This document shows, piece by piece, positions 27,516 through 36,649 of a stretch of 64,000 nt of DNA. The DNA comes from Leifsonia aquatica H1aii (lineage in GTDB: Bacteria; Actinomycetota; Actinomycetes; Actinomycetales; Microbacteriaceae), in contig NZ_AYMR01000009.1 in NCBI RefSeq assembly GCF_000633535.1, positions 372,001 to 436,000 on the forward strand, read 5' to 3'. The notes under the pieces are model-generated. The model saw nothing but the letters and a program-made list of their open reading frames with translations. It was not told where the DNA came from and searched no databases. The position numbers were made by a program, and so were the translations under genes. Position 1 is the stretch's first letter. Each line of letters opens with the position of its first letter.

Positions 27516-29108
27516 GTGACAAAGCCGGTCGTCCTGATCGCCGAAGAACTCTCGCCCGCCACCGTCGACGCCCTCGGGCCCGACTTCGAGATCCGCTCTG
27601 TCGACGGGACCGACCGTCCGGCACTGCTCGCCGCGGTCGCGGATGCCGATGCGATCCTGGTCCGCTCCGCCACCAAGGTCGACGCCGAGGTCATCGCCGC
27701 CGCACCGAAGCTCAGGGTCGTCGCCCGGGCCGGCGTCGGGCTCGACAACGTGGACATCAAGTCGGCCACCACCGCCGGCGTCATGGTCGTGAACGCCCCG
27801 ACCTCCAACATCATCTCGGCGGCCGAGCTCACCGTCGGCCACATCCTGAGCCTCGCCCGCCACATCCCGGCCGCCCACAGCGCGCTGGCGCAGGGTCAGT
27901 GGAAGCGCTCGAAGTACACCGGCGTCGAGCTGTATGAGAAGACCATCGGCATCATCGGCCTCGGCCGGATCGGAGCGCTCATCACCGCCCGCCTGCAGGC
28001 GTTCGGCACGAAGGTGATCGCGTACGACCCCTACGTCACGTCGGCGCGCGCCCAGCAGCTGGGCGTGCAGTTGGTGACCCTCGACGAGCTCCTCGCCGAG
28101 GCCGACTTCATCACCATCCACATGCCGAAGACGCCCGAGACGACCGGCATGATCAGCGACGACCAGCTCGCGCTCATGAAGGAGACGGCGTTCATCGTCA
28201 ACGTCGCCCGTGGCGGCCTGATCGACGAGGACGCACTCCACCGCGCCCTCACCTCCGGCTCGATCGCCGGCGCCGGCCTCGACGTGTTCGTCAGCGAGCC
28301 GCCGACCGAGTCGCCCCTGCTCGCCCTCGAGAACGTCATCGTCACGCCGCACCTCGGCGCGTCCACCGATGAGGCCCAGGAGAAGGCCGGCGTCTCGGTC
28401 GCGCGCTCGGTGCGCCTCGCCCTCTCGGGCGAGCTCGTCCCGGACGCGGTCAACGTCGCCGGCGGCGTCATCGACCCGTACGTGCGCCCGGGCATCCCGC
28501 TGGTCGAGAAGCTCGGCCAGGTGTTCTCCGGTCTCGCCCACAGCCCGCTCACCAGCATCGATGTCGAGGTGCGCGGCGAGCTCGTCGACTACGACGTGAG
28601 CGTGCTGAAGCTCGCGGCCCTGAAGGGCATCTTCACCAACATCGTGAGCGAGACCGTGTCGTACGTGAACGCTCCGCTGCTCGCCGAGCAGCGCGGCATC
28701 GAGGTGCGCCTGATCACCGACTCGGTGAGCGAGGAGTACCGCAACCTGATCACGCTGCGCGGGGCGCTGAGCGACGGATCGCAGGTCTCGGTCTCTGGCA
28801 CGCTCACCGGAACGAAGCAGATCGAGAAGGTCGTCGAGATCAACGGCTACGACGTCGAGGTGCCGATCGCCGAGCACCTCATCGTCATGGTCTACGACGA
28901 CCGGCCCGGCATCGTCGCCGTCTACGGCCGCGAGTTCGGCGAGTCGTCGATCAACATCGCCGGCATGCAGATCGCCCGCACCTCGGCCGGCGGCAAGGCG
29001 CTCAGCGTCCTGACCGTCGACTCGCGCGTGCCCGAGGGGCTGCTCGAGAAGGTGCGCGTCGCGATCGACGCCGACCTCATGCAGGAGATCGACATCACCG
29101 AGTCCTGA
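27516..29108 (+). CDS. serA: D-3-phosphoglycerate dehydrogenase (SerA)
   Basis: 530 residues, the long mycobacterial type. NAD-binding GLGRIGALITARLQAFG (about 149-165), the catalytic region ARGGLIDEDAL and HLGAST (active His), then an intervening domain and a C-terminal ACT domain (about 455-530) for serine feedback. It oxidises 3-phosphoglycerate, the first step of serine synthesis. The GTG at 27516 behind GAAGGA fits the family N-terminus (TKPVVLIAEEL). Confidence 0.97.
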   Translation: MTKPVVLIAEELSPATVDALGPDFEIRSVDGTDRPALLAAVADADAILVRSATKVDAEVIAAAPKLRVVARAGVGLDNVDIKSATTAGVMVVNAPTSNIISAAELTVGHILSLARHIPAAHSALAQGQWKRSKYTGVELYEKTIGIIGLGRIGALITARLQAFGTKVIAYDPYVTSARAQQLGVQLVTLDELLAEADFITIHMPKTPETTGMISDDQLALMKETAFIVNVARGGLIDEDALHRALTSGSIAGAGLDVFVSEPPTESPLLALENVIVTPHLGASTDEAQEKAGVSVARSVRLALSGELVPDAVNVAGGVIDPYVRPGIPLVEKLGQVFSGLAHSPLTSIDVEVRGELVDYDVSVLKLAALKGIFTNIVSETVSYVNAPLLAEQRGIEVRLITDSVSEEYRNLITLRGALSDGSQVSVSGTLTGTKQIEKVVEINGYDVEVPIAEHLIVMVYDDRPGIVAVYGREFGESSINIAGMQIARTSAGGKALSVLTVDSRVPEGLLEKVRVAIDADLMQEIDITES

Positions 29109-29127
29109 TCGCTCCCGATCGACCGTT

Positions 29128-29165
29128 CGACAGCCCGCCGGAGAAGTTTTTCCGGCGGGTTGTCG
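29128..29165 (+). terminator. serA hairpin terminator
   Basis: 15-bp stem: CGACAGCCCGCCGGA (29128-29142) with 29151-29165, one G-U pair, 8-nt loop. It is 20 nt after the serA stop. Its 3' arm runs into the ECF42-type -35 of the next gene. Confidence 0.85.
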
Positions 29166-29187
29166 ATTTCCGCGGTTGACTGACGTC
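29161..29187 (+). promoter_or_regulatory. ECF42-type promoter
   Basis: TGTCGA (29161-29166), 17 nt, CGTC (29184-29187), upstream of the DGPF gene. This matches the motif reported for ECF42 sigma factors (TGTCGA / CG(A/T)C), whose targets are DGPF genes. The ECF42 gene itself lies two genes away. Confidence 0.7.
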
Positions 29188-29239
29188 GTACTGGTGTTCA
29201 CATCAGAGCGCGCAGGCGCGCGAGACGCAAGGAGACATC

Positions 29240-29605
29240 ATGTCCGAGGAGTACGTCCTGCTCATCCGGGAGCCCAACTGGGATCCGACGGCGATGACCG
29301 CCGAGGAGTGGGAGGCCGGGATGGCCGGCCACCGGGCGTTCCAGGAGGCGGTGGAGGCGGCGGGGGAGAAGATCCTCGCGAGCAACGCCCTCCAGCCCGT
29401 GAGCGCCGCGACGAAGATCACCCCGCGAGCCGGCGAAGCACCCCTGATCACCGACGGGCCGTTCGGCGAGACCCGGGAGGTCGTCACGGGCTTCTACGGC
29501 TTCACCGCGTCGAGCCCGGAGCAGGCGAAGGAACTCGCCGCGCTCGTCCCGACGGAGGGCTGGATCGAGCTCTACCCGGTGCTCGTCCTGGATCGCGTCA
29601 ACTGA
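29240..29605 (+). CDS. DGPF/YCII-related domain protein
   Basis: 121 residues, a single YCII-like ferredoxin-fold domain with the DGPF signature (ITDGPFGETREVVTGFY). Such genes are the conserved partner and target of ECF42 sigma factors; their biochemical role is unknown. AAGGAG site before the ATG. The sigma factor follows after 34 bp, so the two form one operon under the ECF42-type promoter. Confidence 0.9.
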   Translation: MSEEYVLLIREPNWDPTAMTAEEWEAGMAGHRAFQEAVEAAGEKILASNALQPVSAATKITPRAGEAPLITDGPFGETREVVTGFYGFTASSPEQAKELAALVPTEGWIELYPVLVLDRVN

Positions 29606-29639
29606 TTGTGCCGGTGGTCGCAGCTTGTTTGAATGAGCT

Positions 29640-30887
29640 GTGACCACCGCCATCGAGCGCGCGTACCGCACCGAGGCGCCGCGCATCCTGGGCGCCGTCG
29701 CACGTTCCGTCGGCGACCTCCAGCTCGCGGAGGACGCGGTGCAGGAGGCGTTCGCCCGCGCCCTCGCGGAGGCCGCCGCGGGTCGCGAGCCGTCGAATCC
29801 CGCAGCGTGGATAACCACGGTCGCGCGGCGGATCGCCGTCGACCTGCGGCGCCGCGAGGCCACGGCGGCGCGCGCCCTTCCTGTGCTCGCGGCCGAGGAG
29901 GCGGGGCGCGAGGCGGCGGCGCGAGCGGCGGAGGCCGACATGCGGACGGACGACGTGTTCACCGGGGACGAGCGGCTCGAGCTCATCCTGCTGGTGTGCC
30001 ACCCCGAGGTGGCCGAGGAGACGCGGGTCGCCCTCGCGCTGCGGTTCGTGTGCGCGGTGCCGACGGCACAGGTCGCCGAGGTCTTCCTGGTGCCGGAGCC
30101 GACGATGGCGGCGCGGCTGACACGGGCGAAGAAGAGGATCCACGACTCGCGACTGCGCTTCGCCGCGGACGATCCCCGCGAACGGAGCGCGCGGCTGCCG
30201 GACGCGCTGACCACGGTCTATCTGCTGTACACGGTCGGTCACGCCCGCGCCGACGGCCGGTTGCGGACGGACGCGATCGAGCTGGCACGCGACGCGCGAC
30301 GCATCCGTCCCGGAGACCCGGAGGCTGCGGGGCTGCTCGCGCTCCTCCTGCTGACCGAAGCGCGCCAGACGACGCGGCTGTCCGCCGTCGACGAGTTCGT
30401 CACGCTCGCGGAGGCGGACCGGTCGCTCTGGGACCGCGCGATGCTCGACGAGGGCGAGCGACTGGCGACGCTCGCGCTGACCGGCACGCCCGGCGGGCTG
30501 CCCGGCCGGTTCGCCCTGCAGGCCGCGATCGCCGGCCTCCACGGCATCGCGCCGACGTGGGCCGCGACCGACTGGCCGGCCATCGCGCGCCTGTACGACG
30601 GGCTGGTGCTGGAGTGGCCGTCCGCGGTGGCGCAGCTCGGCCGGGCCGTCGCGCGGGGGTACAGCCCGGACGTCGGACCGGACGCCGCGGTCGCGGAACT
30701 GGACGCACGGCCCGAGCTGTTCGACGGCGTCGTCGCCGCCCAGACCCTCGCCGTTCGAGCGGATCTGCTGCGTGCGGCGGGCAGGGCGGAGGCGGCAGCG
30801 GCCTACGCGCACGCGATCGACGCGACGGCCGACGAGCGTGTCCGGCGATTCCTCACGCGCCGCCTGGCCGAGCAGCGGAGTACGTGA
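29640..30887 (+). CDS. ECF42-group sigma factor
   Basis: 415 residues, about twice a normal ECF sigma factor. Sigma region 2 (about 8-75, with AEDAVQEAFARAL), region 4 (about 115-165), then a long C-terminal extension of helical TPR-like repeats (DUF6596-type; TTVYLLYTVGHA at ~194-205). This layout and the DGPF gene upstream define ECF42. It has no anti-sigma factor gene nearby; in the group the C-terminal extension is needed for activity. Probably autoregulated through the promoter at 29161. Confidence 0.92.
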   Translation: MTTAIERAYRTEAPRILGAVARSVGDLQLAEDAVQEAFARALAEAAAGREPSNPAAWITTVARRIAVDLRRREATAARALPVLAAEEAGREAAARAAEADMRTDDVFTGDERLELILLVCHPEVAEETRVALALRFVCAVPTAQVAEVFLVPEPTMAARLTRAKKRIHDSRLRFAADDPRERSARLPDALTTVYLLYTVGHARADGRLRTDAIELARDARRIRPGDPEAAGLLALLLLTEARQTTRLSAVDEFVTLAEADRSLWDRAMLDEGERLATLALTGTPGGLPGRFALQAAIAGLHGIAPTWAATDWPAIARLYDGLVLEWPSAVAQLGRAVARGYSPDVGPDAAVAELDARPELFDGVVAAQTLAVRADLLRAAGRAEAAAAYAHAIDATADERVRRFLTRRLAEQRST

Positions 30888-30900
30888 GGCCGGTCCCGGC

Positions 30901-30933
30901 CCGGATCAGTCGGGATCAGTCGGGATCAGTCGG
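30901..30933. repeat. 10-bp triple tandem repeat
   Basis: CGGGATCAGT three times (first copy with one mismatch) plus CGG. It lies at the end of the leftward tetR gene, and the last copy includes its stop codon. Confidence 0.8.
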
Positions 30934-31477
30934 CGGGGTCGTCTGCCAGCCGCTTGACCAGCTCGATCACCCGGTCGAGGTCGGTCTCGCCCCGCAGCAC
31001 GGCGTTCGTGTCCGGGAGCAGGGCCGTGTTGTAGTACATCCCGTCGCCGATGAGCATGATGATCCGTGCGACGAGCGGGTCGCCCACCGAGGACTCCAGG
31101 ATGCCGAGCCAGGCGCGCTGCATCGAGGCGAGTGCATCCCGCGCCCGGTTGTCCGCGCTCTGCGCCAGGCGGGCGACGGCGACGATGGAGCGCTCGAGGT
31201 CGTTGTCGGTCGGGATGGAGGTGCGGATGAAGTAGTCCACCGGTCCTTCGGGCGCCGAACGCATCCGTTCCAGGTCCGCCTCCACATGGCCGCTCAGCCG
31301 GGCGAGGACGCCGTCCACCATCGCGTCCTTGGAGGCGAAGTGGTAGAGCAGGCCGCCCTTGGAGACGCCGGCGCGCGCGGCGACGGCGTCGAGCGTCGCG
31401 GCCCGTTCGCTCTGCTCGCCGAGCAGCTCCTCGAAGGCGTCGAGGATGCGGTCGCGGGCGGAGGGGATTTCGGCCAT
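30926..31477 (-). CDS. TetR-family regulator of the adjacent efflux gene
   Basis: 183 residues. TetR HTH at about 9-56 (RILDAFEELLGEQSERAATL...AARAGVSKGGLLYHFASKDAM) and a variable ligand domain. Divergent from the MFS transporter gene; a 26-bp palindrome lies in the 60-bp shared region. Probable drug- or metabolite-responsive repressor of the efflux pump. Confidence 0.92.
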   Translation of the reverse strand: MAEIPSARDRILDAFEELLGEQSERAATLDAVAARAGVSKGGLLYHFASKDAMVDGVLARLSGHVEADLERMRSAPEGPVDYFIRTSIPTDNDLERSIVAVARLAQSADNRARDALASMQRAWLGILESSVGDPLVARIIMLIGDGMYYNTALLPDTNAVLRGETDLDRVIELVKRLADDPAD

Positions 31478-31500
31478 GCCGCCATGCTAGCCGTTCGGGG

Positions 31501-31530
31501 TTGATTACTGTACCGTCCAGACGGTACAGT
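31501..31530 (+). promoter_or_regulatory. Leaderless promoter of the MFS gene
   Basis: -35 TTGATT (31501-31506), 18-nt spacer, -10 TACAGT (31525-31530), then 7 nt to the ATG at 31538. Transcription would begin at or next to the start codon. Confidence 0.6.
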
Positions 31531-31531
31531 A
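31506..31531. promoter_or_regulatory. 26-bp TetR operator
   Basis: Perfect 12-bp arms TACTGTACCGTC (31506-31517) and GACGGTACAGTA (31520-31531) around CA. It fills the spacer and -10 of the MFS promoter, ideal for repression by the divergent TetR protein. Confidence 0.85.
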
Positions 31532-31537
31532 GAGGTC

Positions 31538-33070
31538 ATGTCCACGCCGAACTCCACCCTGCCCGCGACCACCGCCGCCCCGCGCGCCGGTGCGCGCGAA
31601 TGGGTGGCGCTCGCCGTCCTGATGCTCCCCGTCCTCCTGGTCTCGGTCGACAACACCGTGCTGAGCTTCGCGCTGCCCGCCATCTCGCAGGCGCTCGAGC
31701 CGAGCGGCACAGGGATGCTCTGGATCATCGACGCCTACCCGCTCGTCCTCGCCGGCCTGCTCGTCTCGATGGGCAGCCTGGGGGACCGCATCGGCCGCCG
31801 GAAGCTGCTGCTGATCGGCGCGACCGGCTTCGCGCTCGTCTCCGTGGGCGCGGCGTTCGCTCCCACCACGGAGCTGCTGATCGCCGCCCGCGCCAGCCTC
31901 GGCTTCTTCGGCGCGATGCTGATGCCGTCCACGCTGTCGCTGCTGCGGAGCGTCTTCGTCGACCGCGAGCAGCGGCGGCTGGCGATCGCCGTGTGGGCAT
32001 CGGGCTTCGCCGCCGGCTCGGCCCTCGGCCCGATCGTCGGCGGACTGCTGATCGAGCACTTCTGGTGGGGCTCCGTCTTCCTGCTCGCCGTGCCGGTGCT
32101 CATTCCGCTGCTCGTGCTCACCCCGCTGCTGGTGCGCGAGTCGCGTGACCCGAACCCGGGGCCGATCGACGTGCCGAGCATCCTGCTCTCGCTGCTCGCC
32201 ATGGCTCCCGTCGTCTACGGCATCAAGTCGCTGGCATCGGAGGGGCTCTCGGTCGTCGGCGTACTCGCGATCGCGATCGGTGTGGTCGCCGGCTGGCTGT
32301 TCGTGCGTCGGCAGCTGCGCCGCCCGATCCCGATGCTCGACATGCGTCTCTTCCGGCGCGCCTCGTTCAGCGGTGCGGTGCTCATCAACCTGCTGAGCGT
32401 GGTGTCGCTCGTCGGCTACCTGTTCTTCGTCTCGCAGCACCTGCAGCTCGTGCTCGGGCTCAGTCCGATCGAGTCGGGACTCGTGCTGCTCCCCGGGCTC
32501 GCGGTCATGATCGTCGCCGGCCTCGTCGTCGTCCCGATCGCACGGCGGGTGCGTCCGTCGATCGTCGTCCCGGTCGCGCTTTCGATCTCGGCGGTCGGCT
32601 ATCTGGTCATCGCGCTCTCCGGAGGCGACGCGCAGACCGGCACCCTGATGCTGTCGTTCATGCTCCTCGGGCTGGGGATCGGTGCGGCGGAGACGGTGTC
32701 CAACGAACTGATCCTGACCAGCGCGCCCGCCGAGAAGGCGGGGGCGGCCTCCGCGGTCTCCGAGACGGCGTACGAGCTCGGAGCGGTGTTGGGGACGGCG
32801 ACGCTCGGCACCATCCTCACCGCCTCCTACCGCTCGGCGGTCGTGCTGCCGAGCGGCCTGACCGGGGCACAGACGCACGCCGCGGGAGAGACCCTGGGTG
32901 GTGCGACGACGGTCGCCGGCCAGCTCCCGGCCGAGCTGGGGGAGCAGCTGCTCGCCTCGGCGCGCGCCGCCTTCGACTCCGGCGTCGGCCTGACCGCCGG
33001 GATCGGGGTCGGGCTGATGGCGGCGGCCGCGGTGCTCGCGGTGGTCTCGCTCCGCCGCCTCCGCGGCTGA
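31538..33070 (+). CDS. MFS drug efflux transporter (DHA2, 14-TMS type)
   Basis: 510 residues with about 14 membrane helices. DHA2 motifs: DNTVLSFALPAISQAL in TM1 and GSLGDRIGRRKLLLIG (motif A). Closest in style to SmvA/QacA quaternary-amine exporters. Proton-driven export of lipophilic compounds is likely. Controlled by the divergent TetR gene through the palindrome overlapping its promoter. Confidence 0.92.
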   Translation: MSTPNSTLPATTAAPRAGAREWVALAVLMLPVLLVSVDNTVLSFALPAISQALEPSGTGMLWIIDAYPLVLAGLLVSMGSLGDRIGRRKLLLIGATGFALVSVGAAFAPTTELLIAARASLGFFGAMLMPSTLSLLRSVFVDREQRRLAIAVWASGFAAGSALGPIVGGLLIEHFWWGSVFLLAVPVLIPLLVLTPLLVRESRDPNPGPIDVPSILLSLLAMAPVVYGIKSLASEGLSVVGVLAIAIGVVAGWLFVRRQLRRPIPMLDMRLFRRASFSGAVLINLLSVVSLVGYLFFVSQHLQLVLGLSPIESGLVLLPGLAVMIVAGLVVVPIARRVRPSIVVPVALSISAVGYLVIALSGGDAQTGTLMLSFMLLGLGIGAAETVSNELILTSAPAEKAGAASAVSETAYELGAVLGTATLGTILTASYRSAVVLPSGLTGAQTHAAGETLGGATTVAGQLPAELGEQLLASARAAFDSGVGLTAGIGVGLMAAAAVLAVVSLRRLRG

Positions 33071-33096
33071 CGGGCGGCACTCGGCGGCGCCGCCCG
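33071..33096 (+). terminator. Hairpin directly after the MFS stop
   Basis: CGGGCGGC (33071-33078) pairs with GCCGCCCG (33089-33096), 10-nt loop, starting on the base after the TGA. Upstream of the leuB -10-like TAATGT (33116-33121). Confidence 0.5.
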
Positions 33097-33154
33097 ACGG
33101 GCGCCGTCCGGCCGGTAATGTGGGGGTGTCCGCCATCGACCACGCAGGAGTGCC

Positions 33155-34210
33155 ATGTCCCAGACCGTCAAACTCGCCGTCATCCCCGGAGACGGGATCG
33201 GGCCGGAGGTGATCGCCGAGGCGGTCAAGGTCCTCGACGCGGTGAGCGCCGACAGCGGTCTCGCCTTCGAGAAGACGCACTTCTCGCTCGGCGCCGACCG
33301 CTACCTGGCCACCGGCGACGTTCTGACGGACGACGACCTGGCGGCCATCGCCGCGCACGACGCGATCCTCCTCGGTGCGGTCGGCGGGAAGCCCGGGGAT
33401 CCGCGGCTCGCCGGCGCGAACATCGAGCGCGGCCTGCTGCTGAGACTGCGCTTCTCGCTCGACCACTACGTGAACCTGCGGCCGACCACGCTGTTCCCCG
33501 GCATCGCCAGCCCGCTGGCCGATCCCGGGGCGGTCGACTTCGTCGTCGTCCGCGAGGGCACGGAGGGACCGTACGTCGGCAACGGCGGCGCCATCCGCCA
33601 GGGGACGCCGCACGAGATCGCCAACGAGGTCTCCGTCAACACCGCGTTCGGGGTGGAGCGCGTGGTGCGGTTCGCCTTCGAGCAGGCCGCGGCCCGGCGC
33701 AAGACGCTGACGCTCGTGCACAAGACGAACGTGCTCACCTTCGCGGGCGGTCTGTGGAAGCGCATCGTCGACGAGGTCGCCACCGAACACCCTGACGTCA
33801 CGGTGGACTACCTTCACGTCGACGCGGCGACGATCTTCCTGGTCACCGACCCTGCTAGATTTGACGTGATCGTCACGGACAACCTCTTCGGCGACATCCT
33901 CACCGACCTCGCGGCCGCGATCAGCGGCGGCATCGGGCTGGCAGCGTCGGGCAACATCAACCCCGCCGGCGCATTCCCGAGCATGTTCGAACCGGTTCAC
34001 GGATCGGCTCCGGACATCGCCGGCCAGCAGAAGGCCGACCCCACCGCCGCGATCCTCTCCGTCGCACTCCTCCTCCGCCATCTCGGCGCCCAGGACCAGG
34101 CGACCCGCGTGGAGCAGGCGGTGTCCGCCGACCTGGCCTCCCGCAGCGGGGCGCAGCGCACGACCGCCGAGATCGGCGACGCGATCGCCGCCCGGGTGGC
34201 GCAGAATTAG
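33155..34210 (+). CDS. leuB: 3-isopropylmalate dehydrogenase (LeuB)
   Basis: 351 residues. Family motifs: [27 protein letters not shown], the NAD-binding [18 protein letters not shown] and a late [12 protein letters not shown]. It oxidises and decarboxylates 3-isopropylmalate in leucine synthesis. It has its own -10-like TAATGT and a GGAG site; ilvE follows after 42 bp. Confidence 0.96.
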   Translation: MSQTVKLAVIPGDGIGPEVIAEAVKVLDAVSADSGLAFEKTHFSLGADRYLATGDVLTDDDLAAIAAHDAILLGAVGGKPGDPRLAGANIERGLLLRLRFSLDHYVNLRPTTLFPGIASPLADPGAVDFVVVREGTEGPYVGNGGAIRQGTPHEIANEVSVNTAFGVERVVRFAFEQAAARRKTLTLVHKTNVLTFAGGLWKRIVDEVATEHPDVTVDYLHVDAATIFLVTDPARFDVIVTDNLFGDILTDLAAAISGGIGLAASGNINPAGAFPSMFEPVHGSAPDIAGQQKADPTAAILSVALLLRHLGAQDQATRVEQAVSADLASRSGAQRTTAEIGDAIAARVAQN

Positions 34211-34252
34211 ATCACCCTGCTTCACCGCAGGCAGGCAGCGCAAAGGACTCTC

Positions 34253-35383
34253 ATGACTTCTACCAGCATCTCCCTCACCAGCGGCCCCACCGAGACGAGC
34301 GGCCTGCTCTGGCAGGTCACCCGCAACGAGGCGGCGCGCGACGCCGCCGAGCGCGAGGAGATCCTCGCCGATCCCGGTTTCGGCAACCACTTCACCGACC
34401 ACATGGTCGACATCTGCTGGTCGGCGAAGGGAGGCTGGCACCGGCCGCGCGTCTCCCCGTACGGCCCGATCCAGCTCGACCCGTCGGCCGCCGTGCTGCA
34501 CTACGCGCAGGAGATCTTCGAGGGGCTGAAGGCGTACCGCCACGAGGACGGCTCGATCTGGACATTCCGCCCGGAGGCCAACGCCGCCCGCATGCAGCGC
34601 TCGGCCTACCGCCTGGCGCTGCCCGAACTCCCGGTCGAGCACTTCCTCGACTCGTTGAAGCAGCTCGTCGCGGTGGACGGCGATTGGGTGCCGACCGCGC
34701 CGGAGACCAGCCTCTACCTGCGTCCGTTCATGTTCGCCAAGGAGGCGTTCCTGGGCGTGCGCCCGGCGAACAAGGTCGCGTACTACCTGATCGCGAGCCC
34801 GGCGGGCGCCTACTTCTCGGGCGGCGTCGCACCCGTCTCGATCTGGCTGTCCGACCGCTGGTCGCGCGCCGGCCACGGCGGCACCGGGGCGGCGAAGACC
34901 GGCGGCAACTACGCCTCCAGCCTCCTGCCGCAGGCCGAGGCGGCCGAGCACGGCTGCGCGCAGGTGCTGTTCCTCGACTCGGTCGAGGGCCGATACCTCG
35001 AAGAGCTCGGCGGGATGAACGTGGTGCTCGTCTACAAGGACGGCACGGTGGTGACCCCGGAGTCCGACAGCATCCTGGAGGGCATCACGCTGGACTCGAT
35101 TCTGCAGCTCGCGCGTGATCGCGGCCACCGGGTCGAGCGCCGCCGGGTGACGATCGACGAGTGGCGCGACGGCGTCGAGAGCGGCGACATCGTCGAGGTG
35201 TTCGCCTGCGGCACGGCCGCGGTGATCACCCCGATCGGCGAGCTCAAGTCGGACACCTTCACCGTCGGCGACATCACCGCGCCTCCCGGTGAGCTGACGA
35301 TGGCGCTGCGCCAGGAGCTCACCGACATCCAGTACGGCCGCGTCCACGACCGGCACAACTGGATGACGCGCCTCGACGCGTAG
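34253..35383 (+). CDS. ilvE: Branched-chain amino acid aminotransferase (IlvE)
   Basis: 376 residues, fold-type IV PLP enzyme. [24 protein letters not shown], then the PLP lysine in [15 protein letters not shown], and EELGGMN, with [10 protein letters not shown] near the end. It adds the amino group in the last step of Val, Ile and Leu synthesis. Downstream of leuB in the same operon; a long hairpin follows. Confidence 0.96.
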   Translation: MTSTSISLTSGPTETSGLLWQVTRNEAARDAAEREEILADPGFGNHFTDHMVDICWSAKGGWHRPRVSPYGPIQLDPSAAVLHYAQEIFEGLKAYRHEDGSIWTFRPEANAARMQRSAYRLALPELPVEHFLDSLKQLVAVDGDWVPTAPETSLYLRPFMFAKEAFLGVRPANKVAYYLIASPAGAYFSGGVAPVSIWLSDRWSRAGHGGTGAAKTGGNYASSLLPQAEAAEHGCAQVLFLDSVEGRYLEELGGMNVVLVYKDGTVVTPESDSILEGITLDSILQLARDRGHRVERRRVTIDEWRDGVESGDIVEVFACGTAAVITPIGELKSDTFTVGDITAPPGELTMALRQELTDIQYGRVHDRHNWMTRLDA

Positions 35384-35433
35384 CCCGGAGGCCATCGGAG
35401 GAGTCCTCGCCCGGCACGCCGGACGAGAGCAGT

Positions 35434-35478
35434 CAACGGAGGAGATCGCGGCCCGGACGGCCGCGGTCTCCTCCGTTG
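35434..35478. terminator. ilvE terminator
   Basis: An 18-bp stem with a single wobble pair: CAACGGAGGAGA (35434-35445) with 35467-35478, continuing CGCGG/CCGCG around a 9-nt loop. It lies between convergent genes and is likely bidirectional. Confidence 0.88.
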
Positions 35479-35530
35479 CCGTTGGATCGGGGGGATGACG
35501 CTCGGGAGTTCCTCCGATGCCGCCCGCCGA

Positions 35531-36565
35531 TCAGCGGAGCAGGCGCAGGGCCGCCTCGACGTCGTCCGTGGTGTTCCAGAGGTGGAACGCGACGCGGGCG
35601 CGCCCGGCGCGTCCGGAGGCGCGCAGCCCGCCGGCGGTGAGGGCGGCGAGCGCCGTGCCCTCGGCATCCGGCCAGGTGACGATCGCCCGCCCTCGCACAT
35701 CGAGGCCGAGCCCGTCGGCGAACGCGTCGCCCAGCCCGGTGGCGTGGGCGTGGACCTCCGTCGGGTCGAGCTCGTCGAACAGTGCGAGAGCGGCAGCGGT
35801 CCCCGGCCAGACGGGCCAGGCCGGCGAGACGTCGAAGCGGCGCGCGCTGGAGGCCGGCTCCGCCAGCGGCCCGTAGCACGAGCTCCACGGGTCCTCCCCG
35901 GCGAACCAGCCGGCGTGCACCGGGACGAGCGCGGTGCGCATCCGGTCCCCGACGGTGAGGAAGGCCGAACCGCGCGGGGCGCACAGCCACTTGTAGGCGT
36001 GGGTCGCGGTCACGTCGAAGCGGGAGGCGTCGACCGGGAGCCAGCCGAGCGCCTGCGTGAGGTCGGCGAAGGTGCGGGTCCCGGTGCGCGCGCATGCCTC
36101 GAGCAGCGCGTCGGCGTCGGCGATCGCCCCGGTCGCCGACTGCACCAGGGAGAACGCGACCAGCCAGGTGTCGTCGTCGACGGAGTCGGGCAGAGCCTCG
36201 AGCGGGACGGAGCGCACGACGACCCCGCGATGCGCCTGGGCGTGGAAAGGAGCCACCATCGACGCGAAGTCGCCGTCGGCGCAGAGCACCGTGGCCCCGT
36301 CGGGGACCGAGGCGGCGACGAGGCCCGCCAGGACGGAGACCTGGGATCCGATCGCCACCGCCTCCACCGGGACGCCGGCGAGGCGGGCGAAGGAGGCGCG
36401 GGCGCGGCGGACGGCGTCGTCGTAGTCGACGGGGGAGGACGCCCCGGCCGCCCAGCGCTCCAGGTCGGCGCGGCCGGCCGCGACCGTCTCGTGCGTCGGC
36501 AGGCCCTGCGTGCAGGCGGCGAGGTAGCCGGCGCCGGCGGGGAAGCGGTCGTGCAGTGCGGTCAT
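35531..36565 (-). CDS. Class V (cysteine desulfurase-like) PLP aminotransferase
   Basis: 344 residues. Class V aminotransferase fold with the PLP-binding lysine in ATHAYKWLCAPRGSAFL and Asp in FADLTQALG. Short, without the Fe-S-type Cys loop of IscS/SufS, so more likely a kynureninase/isopenicillin-epimerase-like enzyme; substrate unknown. Start ATG 36565 chosen over ATG 36583, weakly. Divergent from a lysR gene, which probably controls it. Confidence 0.8.
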   Translation of the reverse strand: MTALHDRFPAGAGYLAACTQGLPTHETVAAGRADLERWAAGASSPVDYDDAVRRARASFARLAGVPVEAVAIGSQVSVLAGLVAASVPDGATVLCADGDFASMVAPFHAQAHRGVVVRSVPLEALPDSVDDDTWLVAFSLVQSATGAIADADALLEACARTGTRTFADLTQALGWLPVDASRFDVTATHAYKWLCAPRGSAFLTVGDRMRTALVPVHAGWFAGEDPWSSCYGPLAEPASSARRFDVSPAWPVWPGTAAALALFDELDPTEVHAHATGLGDAFADGLGLDVRGRAIVTWPDAEGTALAALTAGGLRASGRAGRARVAFHLWNTTDDVEAALRLLR

Positions 36566-36609
36566 GGTTCCACGGTGAGGCATCGTCATACATCGCACCA
36601 GAGCAGGTA

Positions 36610-36640
36610 TTGAATCGAAAACATACGGATCGCTTATGAT
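36610..36640 (+). promoter_or_regulatory. lysR promoter, apparently leaderless
   Basis: TTGAAT (36610-36615), 19 nt, TATGAT (36635-36640), then 6 nt to the ATG at 36647. No ribosome site is present. Confidence 0.5.
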
Positions 36641-36649
36641 TGCCGTATG
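36622..36649. promoter_or_regulatory. LysR-type inverted repeat over the lysR start
   Basis: CATACGG (36622-36628) and CCGTATG (36643-36649), 14 nt apart. The second arm includes the lysR ATG, and the repeat brackets the -10, fitting negative autoregulation. Confidence 0.55.

Noticed and set aside
31505-35395. A 1296-codon open frame on the minus strand
   Set aside because: It lies opposite the MFS, leuB and ilvE genes, is a His/Arg/Gly/Asp-rich low-complexity translation and has no domain; an artefact of high GC.
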